Positions 20,527 to 29,971 of a stretch of 64,000 nucleotides of DNA are shown one piece after another. The stretch is from an uncultured Lactobacillus sp. Lineage in GTDB: Bacteria > Bacillota > Bacilli > Lactobacillales > Lactobacillaceae. Within the stretch, counting starts at the first letter, position 1; every line of letters starts with the position of its first letter. The position numbers and the translations under genes were made by a program. The notes beneath the pieces were generated by a model. The model made no database searches, was not told the origin of the DNA, and saw only the letters and a list, made by a program, of their open reading frames with translations. The DNA is taken from NCBI RefSeq assembly GCF_944327175.1, contig NZ_CALVGT010000017.1, positions 62,001 to 126,000 on the forward strand, read 5' to 3'.

Positions 20527-21741
20527 TTATTGTTTTTTATCGCTATTTTTACCAGAAGCCTTTTTATCTTCAGGCTTATGACCGCCCTTGGACCGCTCCT
20601 GCCACTTCTGGGGCTTGGCCTCGCCCTGGTGCCAGACTTCAACGTTTGGCTCCTTAGTGTGGGTGCTATGCAGAACCAGGCGGTTAATCAAGTGGCTGAG
20701 GGGCTTGTATTTTTCGCCCAAAAGGCCGATCGATTCCACAAAAAGCTCAACGGCGATCAAGAGGCCGACCAGCAAGAGAGCCATGGCCCAGATCGGCGAT
20801 AAGAGGAAGAGCATGGAAACGAAGGAGAAGATCAAAGACAGAGCGTAAATCACCAGCACCGTCTGTCTTTGGGTCAAGCCCAGGTTCATCAGCTGATGGT
20901 GGAGGTGATGCTTGTCCGCCTGGGAAATCGGTTTCTTGTTCAACTTGCGGCGGATCATGGCGTAGACCGTATCAGAGATCGGTACGCCTAAGATGATGAC
21001 CGGCACCAAAAGAGAAATAAAGGTCACGTTCTTCAAGCCCTTCAAGGCTAAGACTGAAATCATGAAGCCCAGGTAAAGGGCCCCGGTGTCTCCCAAAAAG
21101 ATCTTGGCCGGATTGAAGTTGTATGGCAAAAAGCCCATGAGGCAGGACGCCAGCATAAAGCAGGCGATCGGCACGTACAGGCCCTGGTTGCGCAAGAAGA
21201 AGTAACCGACAATCCCCATGGTCAAAAGGGAGATGCAGGACACACCAGCCGCCAGGCCGTCCAAGCCGTCAATCAAGTTGACCGCGTTGGTCAAGGCCAG
21301 GATCCAGAAGATGGTGATCGGCAGGCTGAGATACCAGGGCAAATTGATGGTCTGGCCGGTAAAAGGAATATTCAGCTCTGTCATCCGGATTTCAGCCAAA
21401 AAGTAGGTAATCATGGCCGCGATGAAGATCCCGCCCATTTTTTGCCTGGGCTTGAGTTCTAAAATATCATCGATCATCCCGGTCAAGACGATCACGCTGG
21501 ACGCCAGCAAAAGGGCAAAGAGCTCGTGGGTCGGAAACTGCTCTCTGAGCAAGATGAAAGTCCCGATATTGTAAGTCACGAAAATCCCCAGCCCCCCGAT
21601 AGTCGGCATGGGCTTCTTGTTGACCCGGCGGGCGTTAGGATTGTCCACTGCCCCCAGGACAAAGGCCAGGCGCCGGATGAAAGGCGTGATCGCCACTTGG
21701 ATGATCACCAGTAAAAAAAGGTCAACGATAATCTTAAACAT
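20527..21741 (-). CDS. tagO: Undecaprenyl-phosphate GlcNAc-1-phosphate transferase
   Basis: A 404-residue polytopic membrane enzyme of the MraY/WecA family. Diagnostic pieces are VNKKPMPTIGGLGI, the catalytic NAVNLIDGLDGLAAGV loop (about residue 155), FNPAKIFLGDTGALYLGF and the cytoplasmic HLHHQLM loop. It starts wall teichoic acid or other wall polysaccharide chains by loading GlcNAc-1-P on the lipid carrier. The C-terminus carries about 60 extra polar, Lys-rich residues. The ribosome site is weak. UppP (36 kb) recycles the same lipid and WecB (62 kb) acts on the same sugar. Confidence 0.94.
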   Translation of the reverse strand: MFKIIVDLFLLVIIQVAITPFIRRLAFVLGAVDNPNARRVNKKPMPTIGGLGIFVTYNIGTFILLREQFPTHELFALLLASSVIVLTGMIDDILELKPRQKMGGIFIAAMITYFLAEIRMTELNIPFTGQTINLPWYLSLPITIFWILALTNAVNLIDGLDGLAAGVSCISLLTMGIVGYFFLRNQGLYVPIACFMLASCLMGFLPYNFNPAKIFLGDTGALYLGFMISVLALKGLKNVTFISLLVPVIILGVPISDTVYAMIRRKLNKKPISQADKHHLHHQLMNLGLTQRQTVLVIYALSLIFSFVSMLFLLSPIWAMALLLVGLLIAVELFVESIGLLGEKYKPLSHLINRLVLHSTHTKEPNVEVWHQGEAKPQKWQERSKGGHKPEDKKASGKNSDKKQ

Positions 21742-21811
21742 GGAATTCTGCTTTCTGAGTCTAGTTGAATTAATTATACCGGGCTTTAAGGCGATTTGCC
21801 AAATGCTAACA

Positions 21812-21842
21812 AAAAAGTCCAGAATTCAATCTGGACTTTCCC
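21812..21842 (-). terminator. Terminator after rny
   Basis: A 10-bp stem AAAGTCCAGA / TCTGGACTTT lies directly past the rny stop and continues into TTT on the minus strand. Confidence 0.85.
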
Positions 21843-21844
21843 TA

Positions 21845-23488
21845 TTATTTGGCAACAGCCACGGCACGTTTCTCCCGTATTACGGTTATCTTGATATTGC
21901 CCGGGTAATCGAGTTCTTCCTCGACCCTGTCCCGGATTTCGTGGGCCAAAACCGTGGTCTCATCATCTGAGATCTTGCCTGGCTCAACCATTACGCGGAC
22001 TTCCCGGCCGGCCTGGATGGCATATGCCTGCTTGACGCCGTCATAGCTGCCAGCAATGTCTTCCAGTTCCGTCAAGCGGCGGATGTAGTTCTCCAAGCTT
22101 TCGCTTCTTGCCCCAGGCCGGGCGGAGGAAATCGTATCCGCCGCCACGACCAGGTCAGCGATGAAGGAGAGCTTTGGCACGTCGCCGTGGTGGGCAGCGA
22201 TCGCGTTGACCACCAGGTCCGGTTCATGGTATTTCCGGGTCAATTCAACACCGATTTCTACGTGGGAGCCTTCGATATCGTGGTCGATTGCCTTGCCAAT
22301 ATCGTGTAATAATCCCGCGCGAACCGCTAATTTTTCATCCAAACCAAGTTCAGCTGCCATGGTCCCGGCCAGCTTCCCAACTTCAATCGAGTGCGCCAGC
22401 ACATTCTGGCCATAGGAAGTCCGGTACTTCAGCCGGCCTAGGATCTTGACCAGTTCTGGGTTCATCCGGTGGATGCCCAGTTCCATCAAGGCACTTTCAC
22501 CAGCCTCGTAAATATCATCGTTGACTTCCTTGCGCGCCTTGTCAACCATCTCTTCGATCCGGGCCGGATGAATCCGCCCGTCCTTGATCAGTTTCTGCAG
22601 GGCCCGCTTGGCCACTTCCCGTCTGATGGAGTCAAAGCCGCTCAAGGTGACCGTCTTTGGCGTATCGTCAATGATCAGGTCAACCCCGGTCATGGCTTCA
22701 AAAGAGCGGATGTTCCGGCCTTCACGGCCAATAATCCGCCCCTTCATGTCATCGTTTGGCAGGTCCACGACTGACACGGTCGTTTCCGCGACTGTATCCG
22801 CCGCGCTGCTCTGGATGGCATCCACGATGATTTGGTGGGCAAAGCGGTCGGCTCTGGCACTGATTTCTTCCTCGTTAGCCCGAATCAGCTCCGCCTTCTC
22901 CTTGGTCAGGTGGTCGGAGACCTGGGCCAAGACGATCTTCCTGGCCTCTTCTTCGTCTAAGCGGGAGATTTCCAGCAGCTTGTCATTCTGCTTCTCGACC
23001 AGCCCGTGCGCTTCTTCCAGCAAACCAGCAGCTTTTTCCTCCTGCTGTTTGATTTGGTCTTTCCTTTGTGTGAGTTGTCTCTCCCGGTCATCGAGCAGGC
23101 TGCTGCGGTGATCCAGGGTATCTTCTTTCTGCTGAAGGCGGTTTTCCTTGCGGGCCGCTTCATCGCGGCGCCCGTTCAGCTCGTCTTCAACCTTCTGCCG
23201 GTAATCCCTAATTTCTTCCTGGGCCTCCAGGATCTTGGCCTTCTTCTCCGTTTCAGCATCCCGCTTAACGGCTTCAGCGGCCTGCTTCTGCGCCTGAACC
23301 TCGGCCTTGGCGACTTCGACTTCGGCTTTCGCCTTGGCCAAAATCGCCTCCCCGCTCTGCCGGGCATTTTCCGCCTTGGTTTCCCAGGCATTCTTCCGGA
23401 TGGCATAACCAATTAGGCATCCCACGACAAGTGAAATAAGAAAAATTACAGCGACTGTTGCGAGAAAAAATATAGTATTATTCATCAT
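21845..23488 (-). CDS. rny: Ribonuclease Y
   Basis: A 547-residue endoribonuclease of the degradosome-like mRNA decay machinery. It has an N-terminal membrane anchor (about residues 5-27), a long charged coiled coil (about 30-215), a KH RNA-binding domain with [17 protein letters not shown], and an HD domain with [10 protein letters not shown] (about residues 390-400). AUG is doubled at the start (MMNN). It stands downstream of recA but behind the recA terminator. The family is well defined and the length is normal. Confidence 0.97.
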   Translation of the reverse strand: MMNNTIFFLATVAVIFLISLVVGCLIGYAIRKNAWETKAENARQSGEAILAKAKAEVEVAKAEVQAQKQAAEAVKRDAETEKKAKILEAQEEIRDYRQKVEDELNGRRDEAARKENRLQQKEDTLDHRSSLLDDRERQLTQRKDQIKQQEEKAAGLLEEAHGLVEKQNDKLLEISRLDEEEARKIVLAQVSDHLTKEKAELIRANEEEISARADRFAHQIIVDAIQSSAADTVAETTVSVVDLPNDDMKGRIIGREGRNIRSFEAMTGVDLIIDDTPKTVTLSGFDSIRREVAKRALQKLIKDGRIHPARIEEMVDKARKEVNDDIYEAGESALMELGIHRMNPELVKILGRLKYRTSYGQNVLAHSIEVGKLAGTMAAELGLDEKLAVRAGLLHDIGKAIDHDIEGSHVEIGVELTRKYHEPDLVVNAIAAHHGDVPKLSFIADLVVAADTISSARPGARSESLENYIRRLTELEDIAGSYDGVKQAYAIQAGREVRVMVEPGKISDDETTVLAHEIRDRVEEELDYPGNIKITVIREKRAVAVAK

Positions 23489-23587
23489 AAGTTACGTCGC
23501 CTTTGTATTTAGAATTATTCACACATTACTAATCATATGTTACATTTTTGGTCAAGTCAATTCCTTAGCTGCATTTGCGGAAACAAA

Positions 23588-23618
23588 AAAGACTGCCAAG
23601 CTTCTGCTGGCAATCTTT
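23588..23618 (-). terminator. Terminator after recA
   Basis: The hairpin AGATTGCCA / TGGCAGTCT (9 bp with one G-U pair, 9-base loop) read on the minus strand is followed by TTTTTTG. It is about 20 bases past the recA stop. Confidence 0.85.
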
Positions 23619-23636
23619 CTATTGGCCAAAAATGGC

Positions 23637-24746
23637 CTATTTATCAGTCTTTTCCGGACTTGCAACTTCATCTTGCTTCTCTTCGGCAGGAGTTGCCTTC
23701 TTAGCCCGCTGCTCCTTGACCTTCTCCGGATTTTCCTTTTCTTCCAGAGATTCGGCATCGATCCCGTAAGCCTTGCGGACCTGGGTCTGGATATCCTCGT
23801 AGATGTCCGGGTGCTCTTCCAGGTACTTCTTGGCGTTTTCTCGGCCCTGGCCGATCTTTTCGCCATGGTAGGAGTACCAGGCCCCTGCCTTGTCAACGAT
23901 GTCCTGGTCAGCGGCCATGTCCAGCAGTTCGCCGGACTGGGAGATCCCCTGCCCGTACATGATGTCGACTTCAGCTACCTTGAATGGCGGGGCAACCTTG
24001 TTCTTGACCACCTTGATCTTGACCCGGTTACCGATAACGTTGGTGGACTGCTTGATCTGTTCAGCCCGGCGGACTTCCAGCCGGATGGTTGAGTAGAACT
24101 TCAAAGCCCGGCCACCTGGAGTGGTTTCGGGATTGCCGAACATGACGCCGACCTTTTCCCGGATCTGGTTGATGAAAATGGCAATGGTCTTGGTCTTGGC
24201 AATCGTCCCGGAGAGCTTGCGCAGGGCCTGGCTCATCAGGCGGGCCTGCAGGCCGACGTGGGAGTCACCCATTTCGCCTTCAATTTCAGCCCGCGGCACC
24301 AGGGCGGCAACGGAGTCGACCACGACAATGTCAATGGCCCCGCTGGAAATCAAGGTGTCCGCGATTTGCAGCCCTTCTTCCCCAGTGTTTGGCTGAGACA
24401 GGATCAACTGATCGATATCAACGCCCAAGGCTTCCGCGTAAGCCGGGTCCATGGCATTTTCCGCGTCGATGTAGGCAGCCGTGCCGCCCCGCTTCTGCAC
24501 TTCAGCTACGGCGTGCAGGGCAACGGTCGTCTTACCGGAAGATTCCGGACCGTAGATTTCCACGATCCGGCCCCGCGGGTAGCCGCCCACGCCCAGGGCC
24601 GCGTCCAGGGCCAGTGAGCCTGACGGAACAGTCGAGATCTGGGTGTCGACCTTCTCGCCCATCCGCATGACCGCGCCTTTACCGAAGTTCTTTTCAATTT
24701 TCTTTAAAGCCGCTTCAAGAGCAGCTTGTTTTTCATCTTTAGCCAA
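23637..24746 (-). CDS. recA: Recombinase RecA
   Basis: A 369-residue RecA with Walker [10 protein letters not shown], the [18 protein letters not shown] region, [20 protein letters not shown], and the L2 loop [16 protein letters not shown]. The start is TTG with GGAGGG 7 bases before it. The tail is unusually Glu/Lys-rich. Upstream there are, in order from distal to proximal, a competence-type promoter motif, a LexA-type operator and a sigma-A promoter, suggesting control by both DNA damage and the competence factor. cinA, which normally precedes recA, is absent. Confidence 0.98.
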   Translation of the reverse strand: MAKDEKQAALEAALKKIEKNFGKGAVMRMGEKVDTQISTVPSGSLALDAALGVGGYPRGRIVEIYGPESSGKTTVALHAVAEVQKRGGTAAYIDAENAMDPAYAEALGVDIDQLILSQPNTGEEGLQIADTLISSGAIDIVVVDSVAALVPRAEIEGEMGDSHVGLQARLMSQALRKLSGTIAKTKTIAIFINQIREKVGVMFGNPETTPGGRALKFYSTIRLEVRRAEQIKQSTNVIGNRVKIKVVKNKVAPPFKVAEVDIMYGQGISQSGELLDMAADQDIVDKAGAWYSYHGEKIGQGRENAKKYLEEHPDIYEDIQTQVRKAYGIDAESLEEKENPEKVKEQRAKKATPAEEKQDEVASPEKTDK

Positions 24747-24778
24747 ATTTTTTCCCTCCTGGAAACTTACTAATAAAT

Positions 24779-24808
24779 ATTATACTTTGAAGGCCAGGTA
24801 AAAAGCAA
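24779..24808 (-). promoter_or_regulatory. recA housekeeping promoter
   Basis: Minus strand TTGCTT (24803-24808) and TATAAT (24779-24784) are separated by 18 bases and lie about 35 bases before the TTG start. Confidence 0.75.
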
Positions 24809-24817
24809 GAAAAATCC

Positions 24818-24829
24818 GAACTAACGTTC
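24818..24829. promoter_or_regulatory. LexA/DinR-type operator before recA
   Basis: GAAC-TAAC-GTTC is a perfect copy of the GAAC-N4-GTTC SOS box of Gram-positive bacteria. It lies 9 bases upstream of the recA -35 and just downstream of the competence-type promoter. Confidence 0.75.
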
Positions 24830-24840
24830 AAATTATTTCT

Positions 24841-24870
24841 CCTCCACTTACTAGTACAAGAAAAAATCCC
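24841..24870 (-). promoter_or_regulatory. Competence-type promoter motif before recA
   Basis: On the minus strand GGGATTTTTTCTT-GTACTAGTAAGTGG aligns with the comFA and coiA motifs in the T-run and in GTACTAGT(A/T)A-(G/A)TGG. It lies about 95 bases before the recA start, between the pgsA terminator and the LexA box. Confidence 0.6.
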
Positions 24871-24897
24871 TTTTTTCCTTAAACTGACTTAAAAAAT

Positions 24898-24931
24898 AAA
24901 AAATGAGTACCTCGCTGATACTCATTTTTAA
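24898..24931 (-). terminator. Terminator after pgsA
   Basis: The 11-bp repeat AAAAATGAGTA / TACTCATTTTT with a 9-base loop follows the pgsA stop and is flanked by A/T runs on both sides, so it may work in both directions. It marks recA as a separate transcription unit. Confidence 0.85.
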
Positions 24932-24954
24932 AAAAATAGTGATTTTCTAAATGC

Positions 24955-25518
24955 TTACATTGAGCCCTTGAAGACGTCCCATGAAGAATGGAAGTAGTCG
25001 TAGCCAGAGTAGATCGTGAAGATCAAAGCCAGGTAGAGCAGGATGGTACCCAGGTGGAAGATGTCGCCAAAGAGCAGGAAGATGATTGACAGCATCTGGC
25101 AGGTGGTCTTGATCTTGCCAGGCATGGCTGCGGCCATAACCTTGCCGTTGTTTTCAACCACGATCAGGCGCAGGCCGGTAACAGCCAGTTCCCGGCAGAC
25201 GATGATGGCTACAACCCAGGCCGGAGCCAGGTTCAACTCAACCATGAAGATGAAAGCCGTCATGGTCAGCATCTTGTCAGCCAACGGGTCAGCAAACTTA
25301 CCAAAATTGGTTACCAGTCCCCGGGACCGGGCGATGTGACCGTCAAACCAGTCGGTTGCGGAAGCAACGGCAAAGACGATCATGGCCACCACCCGGCTCC
25401 ACAGAATTTCAGTCCCTGCCAGGGCGAATGAGCCGGCTGGCCATTGGACGATCAGCAGGATCATGAAGACAGGAATCAAGAAGATTCGGAAAACAGTCAG
25501 TTTATTTGGTAAATTCAT
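24955..25518 (-). CDS. pgsA: CDP-diacylglycerol--glycerol-3-phosphate 3-phosphatidyltransferase
   Basis: A 187-residue membrane enzyme making phosphatidylglycerol phosphate. The CDP-alcohol transferase motif is complete in DWFDGHIAR...FGKFADPLADK (about residues 62-86), and four to five hydrophobic segments surround it. GAGGAATTT precedes the ATG. It follows rodZ by 44 bases and closes the ftsK-to-pgsA gene row, with a terminator after it. Phosphatidylglycerol is also the donor for Lgt encoded at 11-12 kb. Confidence 0.96.
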   Translation of the reverse strand: MNLPNKLTVFRIFLIPVFMILLIVQWPAGSFALAGTEILWSRVVAMIVFAVASATDWFDGHIARSRGLVTNFGKFADPLADKMLTMTAFIFMVELNLAPAWVVAIIVCRELAVTGLRLIVVENNGKVMAAAMPGKIKTTCQMLSIIFLLFGDIFHLGTILLYLALIFTIYSGYDYFHSSWDVFKGSM

Positions 25519-25562
25519 TGCTTTAAATTCCTCACTTTTCAGACTTAAAGATCATTCTTCTC

Positions 25563-26699
25563 TTATTGCTTGCTGCTGGAAGCGGCAGATGATGATGGCG
25601 CGGCTGATGACTGGGTGCTTGAGGCAGCTCTGGATGAAGCTTGAGAGCTTGATTTAGCGCTGGAGCTGGAAGCAGCTGGCCGGCTAGAAGCTGAGCTTTG
25701 CACACTAGAACTTGCCCGGCTGCTGTAGCTCGTGCTGGTACTGGTGTTGGCAGTCGTGCGGCTTGCCGCAGAGCTGCTTGATGCTGAAGCAGAGCTGTCA
25801 CCCAGGTAGATGGTCAAACGGGTCGTGCCGTTGATTGGAGTGAACGGAATCTTCTTGCCGCCAACAGTTACAGTCACGCCAGTGTCAGTCCCCAGGTAAA
25901 CGATCAAAGTTTGCCCCTTCTTGACAGTTTCCGTGTGCTTTTCACCGCTTTGCAGGGTCCCCTGGTTGGTGATCACGTTGTCAACGGAAACGTAGTAGTA
26001 GATGTTTTGCTTGCTTGACCGGACTACCAAAGGAGTGCTGAACTTGATGCCAGTTACCCGGTAGCTTGAGCCGCCAAGTGAAGCAACCTTGATTGAGCTG
26101 GTCTTCTTTTTCTTAGATGAAGCAGAAGCAGATGAGCTCTTCTTGCTGGAAGCCTTCTTGGAAGTGATGGTGACGCTGGAGCCAGCATTTTCCTTCTGGC
26201 TGCTTGACCCGGTCTTCTTCATGTTGGCAAAGGCCATCCCCCCGATCAAAAGCAGGAGGGCAATCCCGCAGCCCAGGGCCAGGCGGGGCACAAGCTTGCG
26301 CCACTTAGCGTCCTTAGGAGCTTCTTCGGTAACTTCCCGCTTGGCTGGCCGGCTGGCACTGATTCTGGCCGGATTAGTTTCAACCGGCTCTGCTGGAGCT
26401 GTTTCTTCTTCATGAGCCTCCTCATGAACTTCTTGGGCCGGACTTTCTTCTGGCTGGCTGACTTCATTTGCGACTTCGCCTTGGTACTGGCTCAGCAATT
26501 CCCTGCCGTCCAGGCCAACGATTTGTGCGTACTGGCGGATGAAAGCCCGGACGTAAAAGTCGCCTGGCAGCTTGTCGAAATCGTTGTTTTCGATTGCTTC
26601 CAGGTAGCGGCTCTGGATCTTCGTAGCCTTCTCAATATCGGAAATTGAAAGGCCCTTGGCCTCTCTTGCCTTACGTAGTTGTTCTCCAATGCCTGACAT
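25563..26699 (-). CDS. rodZ: RodZ-like helix-turn-helix membrane protein with Ser-rich tail
   Basis: About 378 residues. An XRE-type helix-turn-helix (IGEQLRKAREAKGLSISDIEKAT) opens the protein, an acidic linker follows, then one transmembrane helix (ALGCGIALLLLIGGMAFA, about residue 145), a Lys/Ser-rich region, an extracellular beta domain (about 200-295) and a final 80-odd residues almost entirely Ser, Ala and Thr. RodZ links the cell-shape machinery to the wall. I chose the ATG at 26699 (MSGIGEQ), with AGAGG 6 bases upstream, over the ATG six codons earlier. The low-complexity tail is a likely length-variable region. Confidence 0.9.
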   Translation of the reverse strand: MSGIGEQLRKAREAKGLSISDIEKATKIQSRYLEAIENNDFDKLPGDFYVRAFIRQYAQIVGLDGRELLSQYQGEVANEVSQPEESPAQEVHEEAHEEETAPAEPVETNPARISASRPAKREVTEEAPKDAKWRKLVPRLALGCGIALLLLIGGMAFANMKKTGSSSQKENAGSSVTITSKKASSKKSSSASASSKKKKTSSIKVASLGGSSYRVTGIKFSTPLVVRSSKQNIYYYVSVDNVITNQGTLQSGEKHTETVKKGQTLIVYLGTDTGVTVTVGGKKIPFTPINGTTRLTIYLGDSSASASSSSAASRTTANTSTSTSYSSRASSSVQSSASSRPAASSSSAKSSSQASSRAASSTQSSAAPSSSAASSSKQ

Positions 26700-26767
26700 T
26701 ATTAACCTCTTCAATCACTTTAAAATTCGTTTATAAATTATAGCACAATGGCCCCGCCTGTGTCGCC

Positions 26768-27496
26768 CTATTCCAGCCAGCCGCCACTGACGTAAATCGT
26801 TTGCCCGGTCAGGTAGTCGCTTTCAGGGTTGAGCAGACAGTCAACCCAGTAGGCGATTTCCTTGGGCTTGGCCAGGTGGCCGGCGGGAATTTCTTCTGCC
26901 AGTTCCTTCAAGGTTTCCGGGGAAAACATGGCGTTCATGGCCGTGTTGACTGCCCCTGGCGCCACGACATTGACCGTAAAGTGGCTGGCGGCCACTTCTC
27001 GGGCATAGGCCTGGGCAAAGCGGCTAATCCCGCCTTTAGTGGCGCTGTAGACAGCCTCCATGGCACTGCCCTGGCCCCCGTAAACTGAGCCCAGGTAGAC
27101 GATCCGGCTGTGCTCTTGCTTTAAGAGCTGGCTTTCCAACAACTTGGTCAGCTTGATCGGGTTCTCCAAATTGACCTTGATGATCTGGTCAATGACCTGG
27201 GAACTTTGGCTGCCCAGGAAGTCATAGTTGGTTATCCCTTGGGCAAAAACGACCGCGTTGACGGGCAAAAGGCCGCTGGCAAAGTCCTTGAGCTGGTCAT
27301 CGCCGGCTAAAAAGTCCTGCTTGATCGGCATGAAGTCCTGCAAGGGGTGCTTTTCGGCCAATGCCTTAGCTAATTTGCTGGCCGCTTCCCAGTTGCTGTT
27401 GCAGTGCAGGTACATGGACCAGCCAGACTTAGCTAAGCGGCTGGCGATAGCCTGGCCAATGCCGCCGGTTGCCCCGAAAATCAGTGCTCGCTTCAT
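26768..27496 (-). CDS. Short-chain dehydrogenase/reductase, YmfI-like
   Basis: A 242-residue SDR enzyme: NAD(P)-binding GATGGIGQAIA at residue 8, catalytic Ser in VYLGSVYG, and YSATKGG for the Tyr/Lys pair. By its place between the ymfH-like peptidase and rodZ it corresponds to Bacillus YmfI, which reduces the 5-aminopentanone group on elongation factor P; FabG-like activity cannot be excluded from sequence. It overlaps the ymfH stop by four bases (ATGA). Confidence 0.85.
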   Translation of the reverse strand: MKRALIFGATGGIGQAIASRLAKSGWSMYLHCNSNWEAASKLAKALAEKHPLQDFMPIKQDFLAGDDQLKDFASGLLPVNAVVFAQGITNYDFLGSQSSQVIDQIIKVNLENPIKLTKLLESQLLKQEHSRIVYLGSVYGGQGSAMEAVYSATKGGISRFAQAYAREVAASHFTVNVVAPGAVNTAMNAMFSPETLKELAEEIPAGHLAKPKEIAYWVDCLLNPESDYLTGQTIYVSGGWLE

Positions 27497-28746
27497 TCTT
27501 CATCCCCCTCAAGCAGGCGGGCCGTGTTGATGCTGGCGCCTTTGAAAAGTTTCTGGCAATAAGCCCGGTAATCAGCAAAATTCATGGCCTGCATCTGCTC
27601 AACATTGGCAAACAGATCTTCCTCATCCAGGCTTTCTTCAGCCATCTCCACGGCAAAGCCGGATAAATTGTCCAGGCTGCGCACGGTTTGGGCCAGCCAG
27701 CTTCTTTTGTGAATCTCAAAGAGCTGGCGCATTTCTTTTTCCTGATCGGCTGTAAAAAGCTTGTCTGGGGCCAGTTCAGCCTTGATCTGATCAAGCAGCT
27801 TTTCTGCTTCCGGGCTCATCCCCAGCAGGACCGCGTAGGCTCCCTGCCGGGTATAAGTCACGCTGATCTGAAGGGGCTGGCTGACCAGGCCGGCTTTTCT
27901 GGCACTGGCGAACCAGTGGCTAGCGGCACCTAGCTTTGATTCTAGCATGATTTCCAGCAAAATTTGACTCATATCCCGACTTGCTAAAACTTTCTTAAAG
28001 TTTGGCAAAGGGATGGCTGCCGCGAACAGGGGTACATCCCCGCCGGGCAAAACCCAGTCTTGGCCGCTGGCCAAAAGGGACACTAAGTCACTTTCTTTTT
28101 GCGGACTTCCTGTCTTTAAATATTGGTCTGACAGTTTCCTGGCCTGCCTCAGAATAGTCTTGACCTGGTTGTCGGTAAAGTCTCCGCAGGCAACAAAGGA
28201 CATGCGGGCGGCCACGTAATTTTCATCATATGCCGCCTGGAGCTTTTCCTTAGTCACGCTGGCAATTGATTCCTTGGTCCCGGCCACGTCGATGGCCAAG
28301 TTGCAGTCCCCGTAGCTGCCTCGCAGGAGCCGGTCGCCCAGGATCCAGTCAGGCTCATCCTGGTACATGGCTAATTCCTGCTGGATGATGGGGATTTCCT
28401 TGGCCACGTTCTCATCGGTAAAGTAAGGCTGGCCAACCAGCTTGAAGAGCAGGTCGATCATGGGACCAACATTCTTGACCCCGCTGGCGTAATACATGGT
28501 TTCATTGAAAGCGGTAAAAGCATTGACGCTGGCCCCCATTTTTTCAAATTCCAGGGACAAGTCGCCTTCTTCCGCGGCAAAAAGCTTGTGCTCCAAAAAG
28601 TGGGCCAGGCCGGGCACAGGCTGAGGATCAGCGCTGCCGAAATCGACAATAATACCGAAAAAGCGCTGGTTGAAGCCCTTGCGCCGGATCACCTGGGCCT
28701 TGAAGCCGGAAGGGAAATCTTTTCTGATAATTTCTGGTTTGATCAT
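27493..28746 (-). CDS. M16 family zinc peptidase, YmfH-like (active-site subunit)
   Basis: A 417-residue pitrilysin-family protein. The inverted zinc motif HFLEH is present at about residue 48 (PGLAHFLEHKLF) with the downstream Glu region NAFTAFNETMYYASG. It pairs with the neighbouring ymfF-like gene, which lacks the motif, as in Bacillus where the pair is proposed to act on small peptides at the membrane. Start and stop overlap both neighbours by four bases, so the proteins are made in step. Confidence 0.88.
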   Translation of the reverse strand: MIKPEIIRKDFPSGFKAQVIRRKGFNQRFFGIIVDFGSADPQPVPGLAHFLEHKLFAAEEGDLSLEFEKMGASVNAFTAFNETMYYASGVKNVGPMIDLLFKLVGQPYFTDENVAKEIPIIQQELAMYQDEPDWILGDRLLRGSYGDCNLAIDVAGTKESIASVTKEKLQAAYDENYVAARMSFVACGDFTDNQVKTILRQARKLSDQYLKTGSPQKESDLVSLLASGQDWVLPGGDVPLFAAAIPLPNFKKVLASRDMSQILLEIMLESKLGAASHWFASARKAGLVSQPLQISVTYTRQGAYAVLLGMSPEAEKLLDQIKAELAPDKLFTADQEKEMRQLFEIHKRSWLAQTVRSLDNLSGFAVEMAEESLDEEDLFANVEQMQAMNFADYRAYCQKLFKGASINTARLLEGDEE

Positions 28747-29966
28747 TTTAATACATATCTTTCATTCAGATACAGCTTTTGGGCAAAGTCGGCCAGCCGG
28801 CCGCTGGTCACCCGGCTTACCGCGGCCATCATATCAAAGTCCTCGTAGTCAGCATGGAGCTTATAGCGGAGGTCTTTAGCCAAAAGCCAGCTGGCGTGGT
28901 CCTGGTTGAGCAAGTGGCGGTTGGCCAGAGCCTGCCGGGACTGCTTAAGCAGGCCCGGGTCGATCCGGCCGGCTGCCACCATCTGCATCTCCTTGCCGAT
29001 AATCTGCCCGGCTAAATCCAATTTGTCCGGGTCCAGGCCGGCGCTAACCAAGAAAAGGGCGTTGTCGGCATACCAGTTGCTTTCCACCGCGTAAGCCGCC
29101 CCGTTTTCTTCTCTGACCTTGCTAAAAAGCCGGGAGGACTGGTCTCCGGTCAAATACTGGCGCAAAACTGTCCCGGTCGCCAAATCCTGCAGGCTTGGCT
29201 GGCCCTTGTAGGCATAACCCAGGAGAAGCTGGGTCTGCTGCTTGCCCTGCTCGTCTGTTTTCTCAAGCCGCAAGTCCGGGGCCGGAATCAACAAGTCCCG
29301 GCTGCCAAATTCCAAGGCTAGGCCCGGCCAGCTTTCTTCTTGCAGCTTCTTTTGCAAAAGGCGCTTAACCTGGCGGGCATCATAGACATGGCCAAAGACG
29401 CAGCTGGCCTGGGTCTTGATAGCGTCGGCAAAGCGGCGGACTTCCTGGCTAGTGGCAGCCTTAATGTCTGCAATTGAGCCAATAAAGCTGGCCGCGTAAT
29501 CGGGCTGATCCGCATACCAGTTGTTGAAAAAGGCGCTTAAAGCCGCGTTGCTCGGCTCAGCCATGAGCTCCTGGTATTCTTCCTCCAGCTGCCTTTGGGC
29601 CAGCTGGACAGAGCTTGGAGTAATTAGGGGCCGGGTGGCCAGGCCGGCAAAAGTTTCCGCTATCTGCCGGTAGTTGTAGTCCGGGTCCAAGATCTCCTGG
29701 GGCTCAACGAAATTGGCCAGGTAGGAAATGATCATTTCCTTGCCAAAAAGCTGCACTACTGCTTCAAACTGGAAAGAGTAGCGCTGCTGCAATTCAACCT
29801 GCTGGACGCCGGGATCTGGAAAGAGCTCACTTTCGTTCATCTGCATACGGCAGAGCAGGCTAGCCATGGCCATATTGTGCTTGGTCAGCGGCAGGCGGAC
29901 GAACAAGCCCAGGTTGCCGCTGGTAAATTTTTGATTGCTTTGAATGCTGATGTTTTCTTCGTTCAT
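28743..29966 (-). CDS. M16 family peptidase-like protein, YmfF-like (no zinc motif)
   Basis: A 407-residue M16-fold protein without HxxEH: the corresponding N-terminal region reads LTKHNMAMASLLCR. The C-terminal half has the inactive-subunit features of M16 heterodimers, including SSRLFSKVREENGAAYAVES. It probably forms a complex with the downstream YmfH-like zinc subunit. It begins 6 bases after the ftsK stop and overlaps ymfH by four bases. Assignment depends on fold recognition and synteny. Confidence 0.85.
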   Translation of the reverse strand: MNEENISIQSNQKFTSGNLGLFVRLPLTKHNMAMASLLCRMQMNESELFPDPGVQQVELQQRYSFQFEAVVQLFGKEMIISYLANFVEPQEILDPDYNYRQIAETFAGLATRPLITPSSVQLAQRQLEEEYQELMAEPSNAALSAFFNNWYADQPDYAASFIGSIADIKAATSQEVRRFADAIKTQASCVFGHVYDARQVKRLLQKKLQEESWPGLALEFGSRDLLIPAPDLRLEKTDEQGKQQTQLLLGYAYKGQPSLQDLATGTVLRQYLTGDQSSRLFSKVREENGAAYAVESNWYADNALFLVSAGLDPDKLDLAGQIIGKEMQMVAAGRIDPGLLKQSRQALANRHLLNQDHASWLLAKDLRYKLHADYEDFDMMAAVSRVTSGRLADFAQKLYLNERYVLK

Positions 29967-29971
29967 TATTT

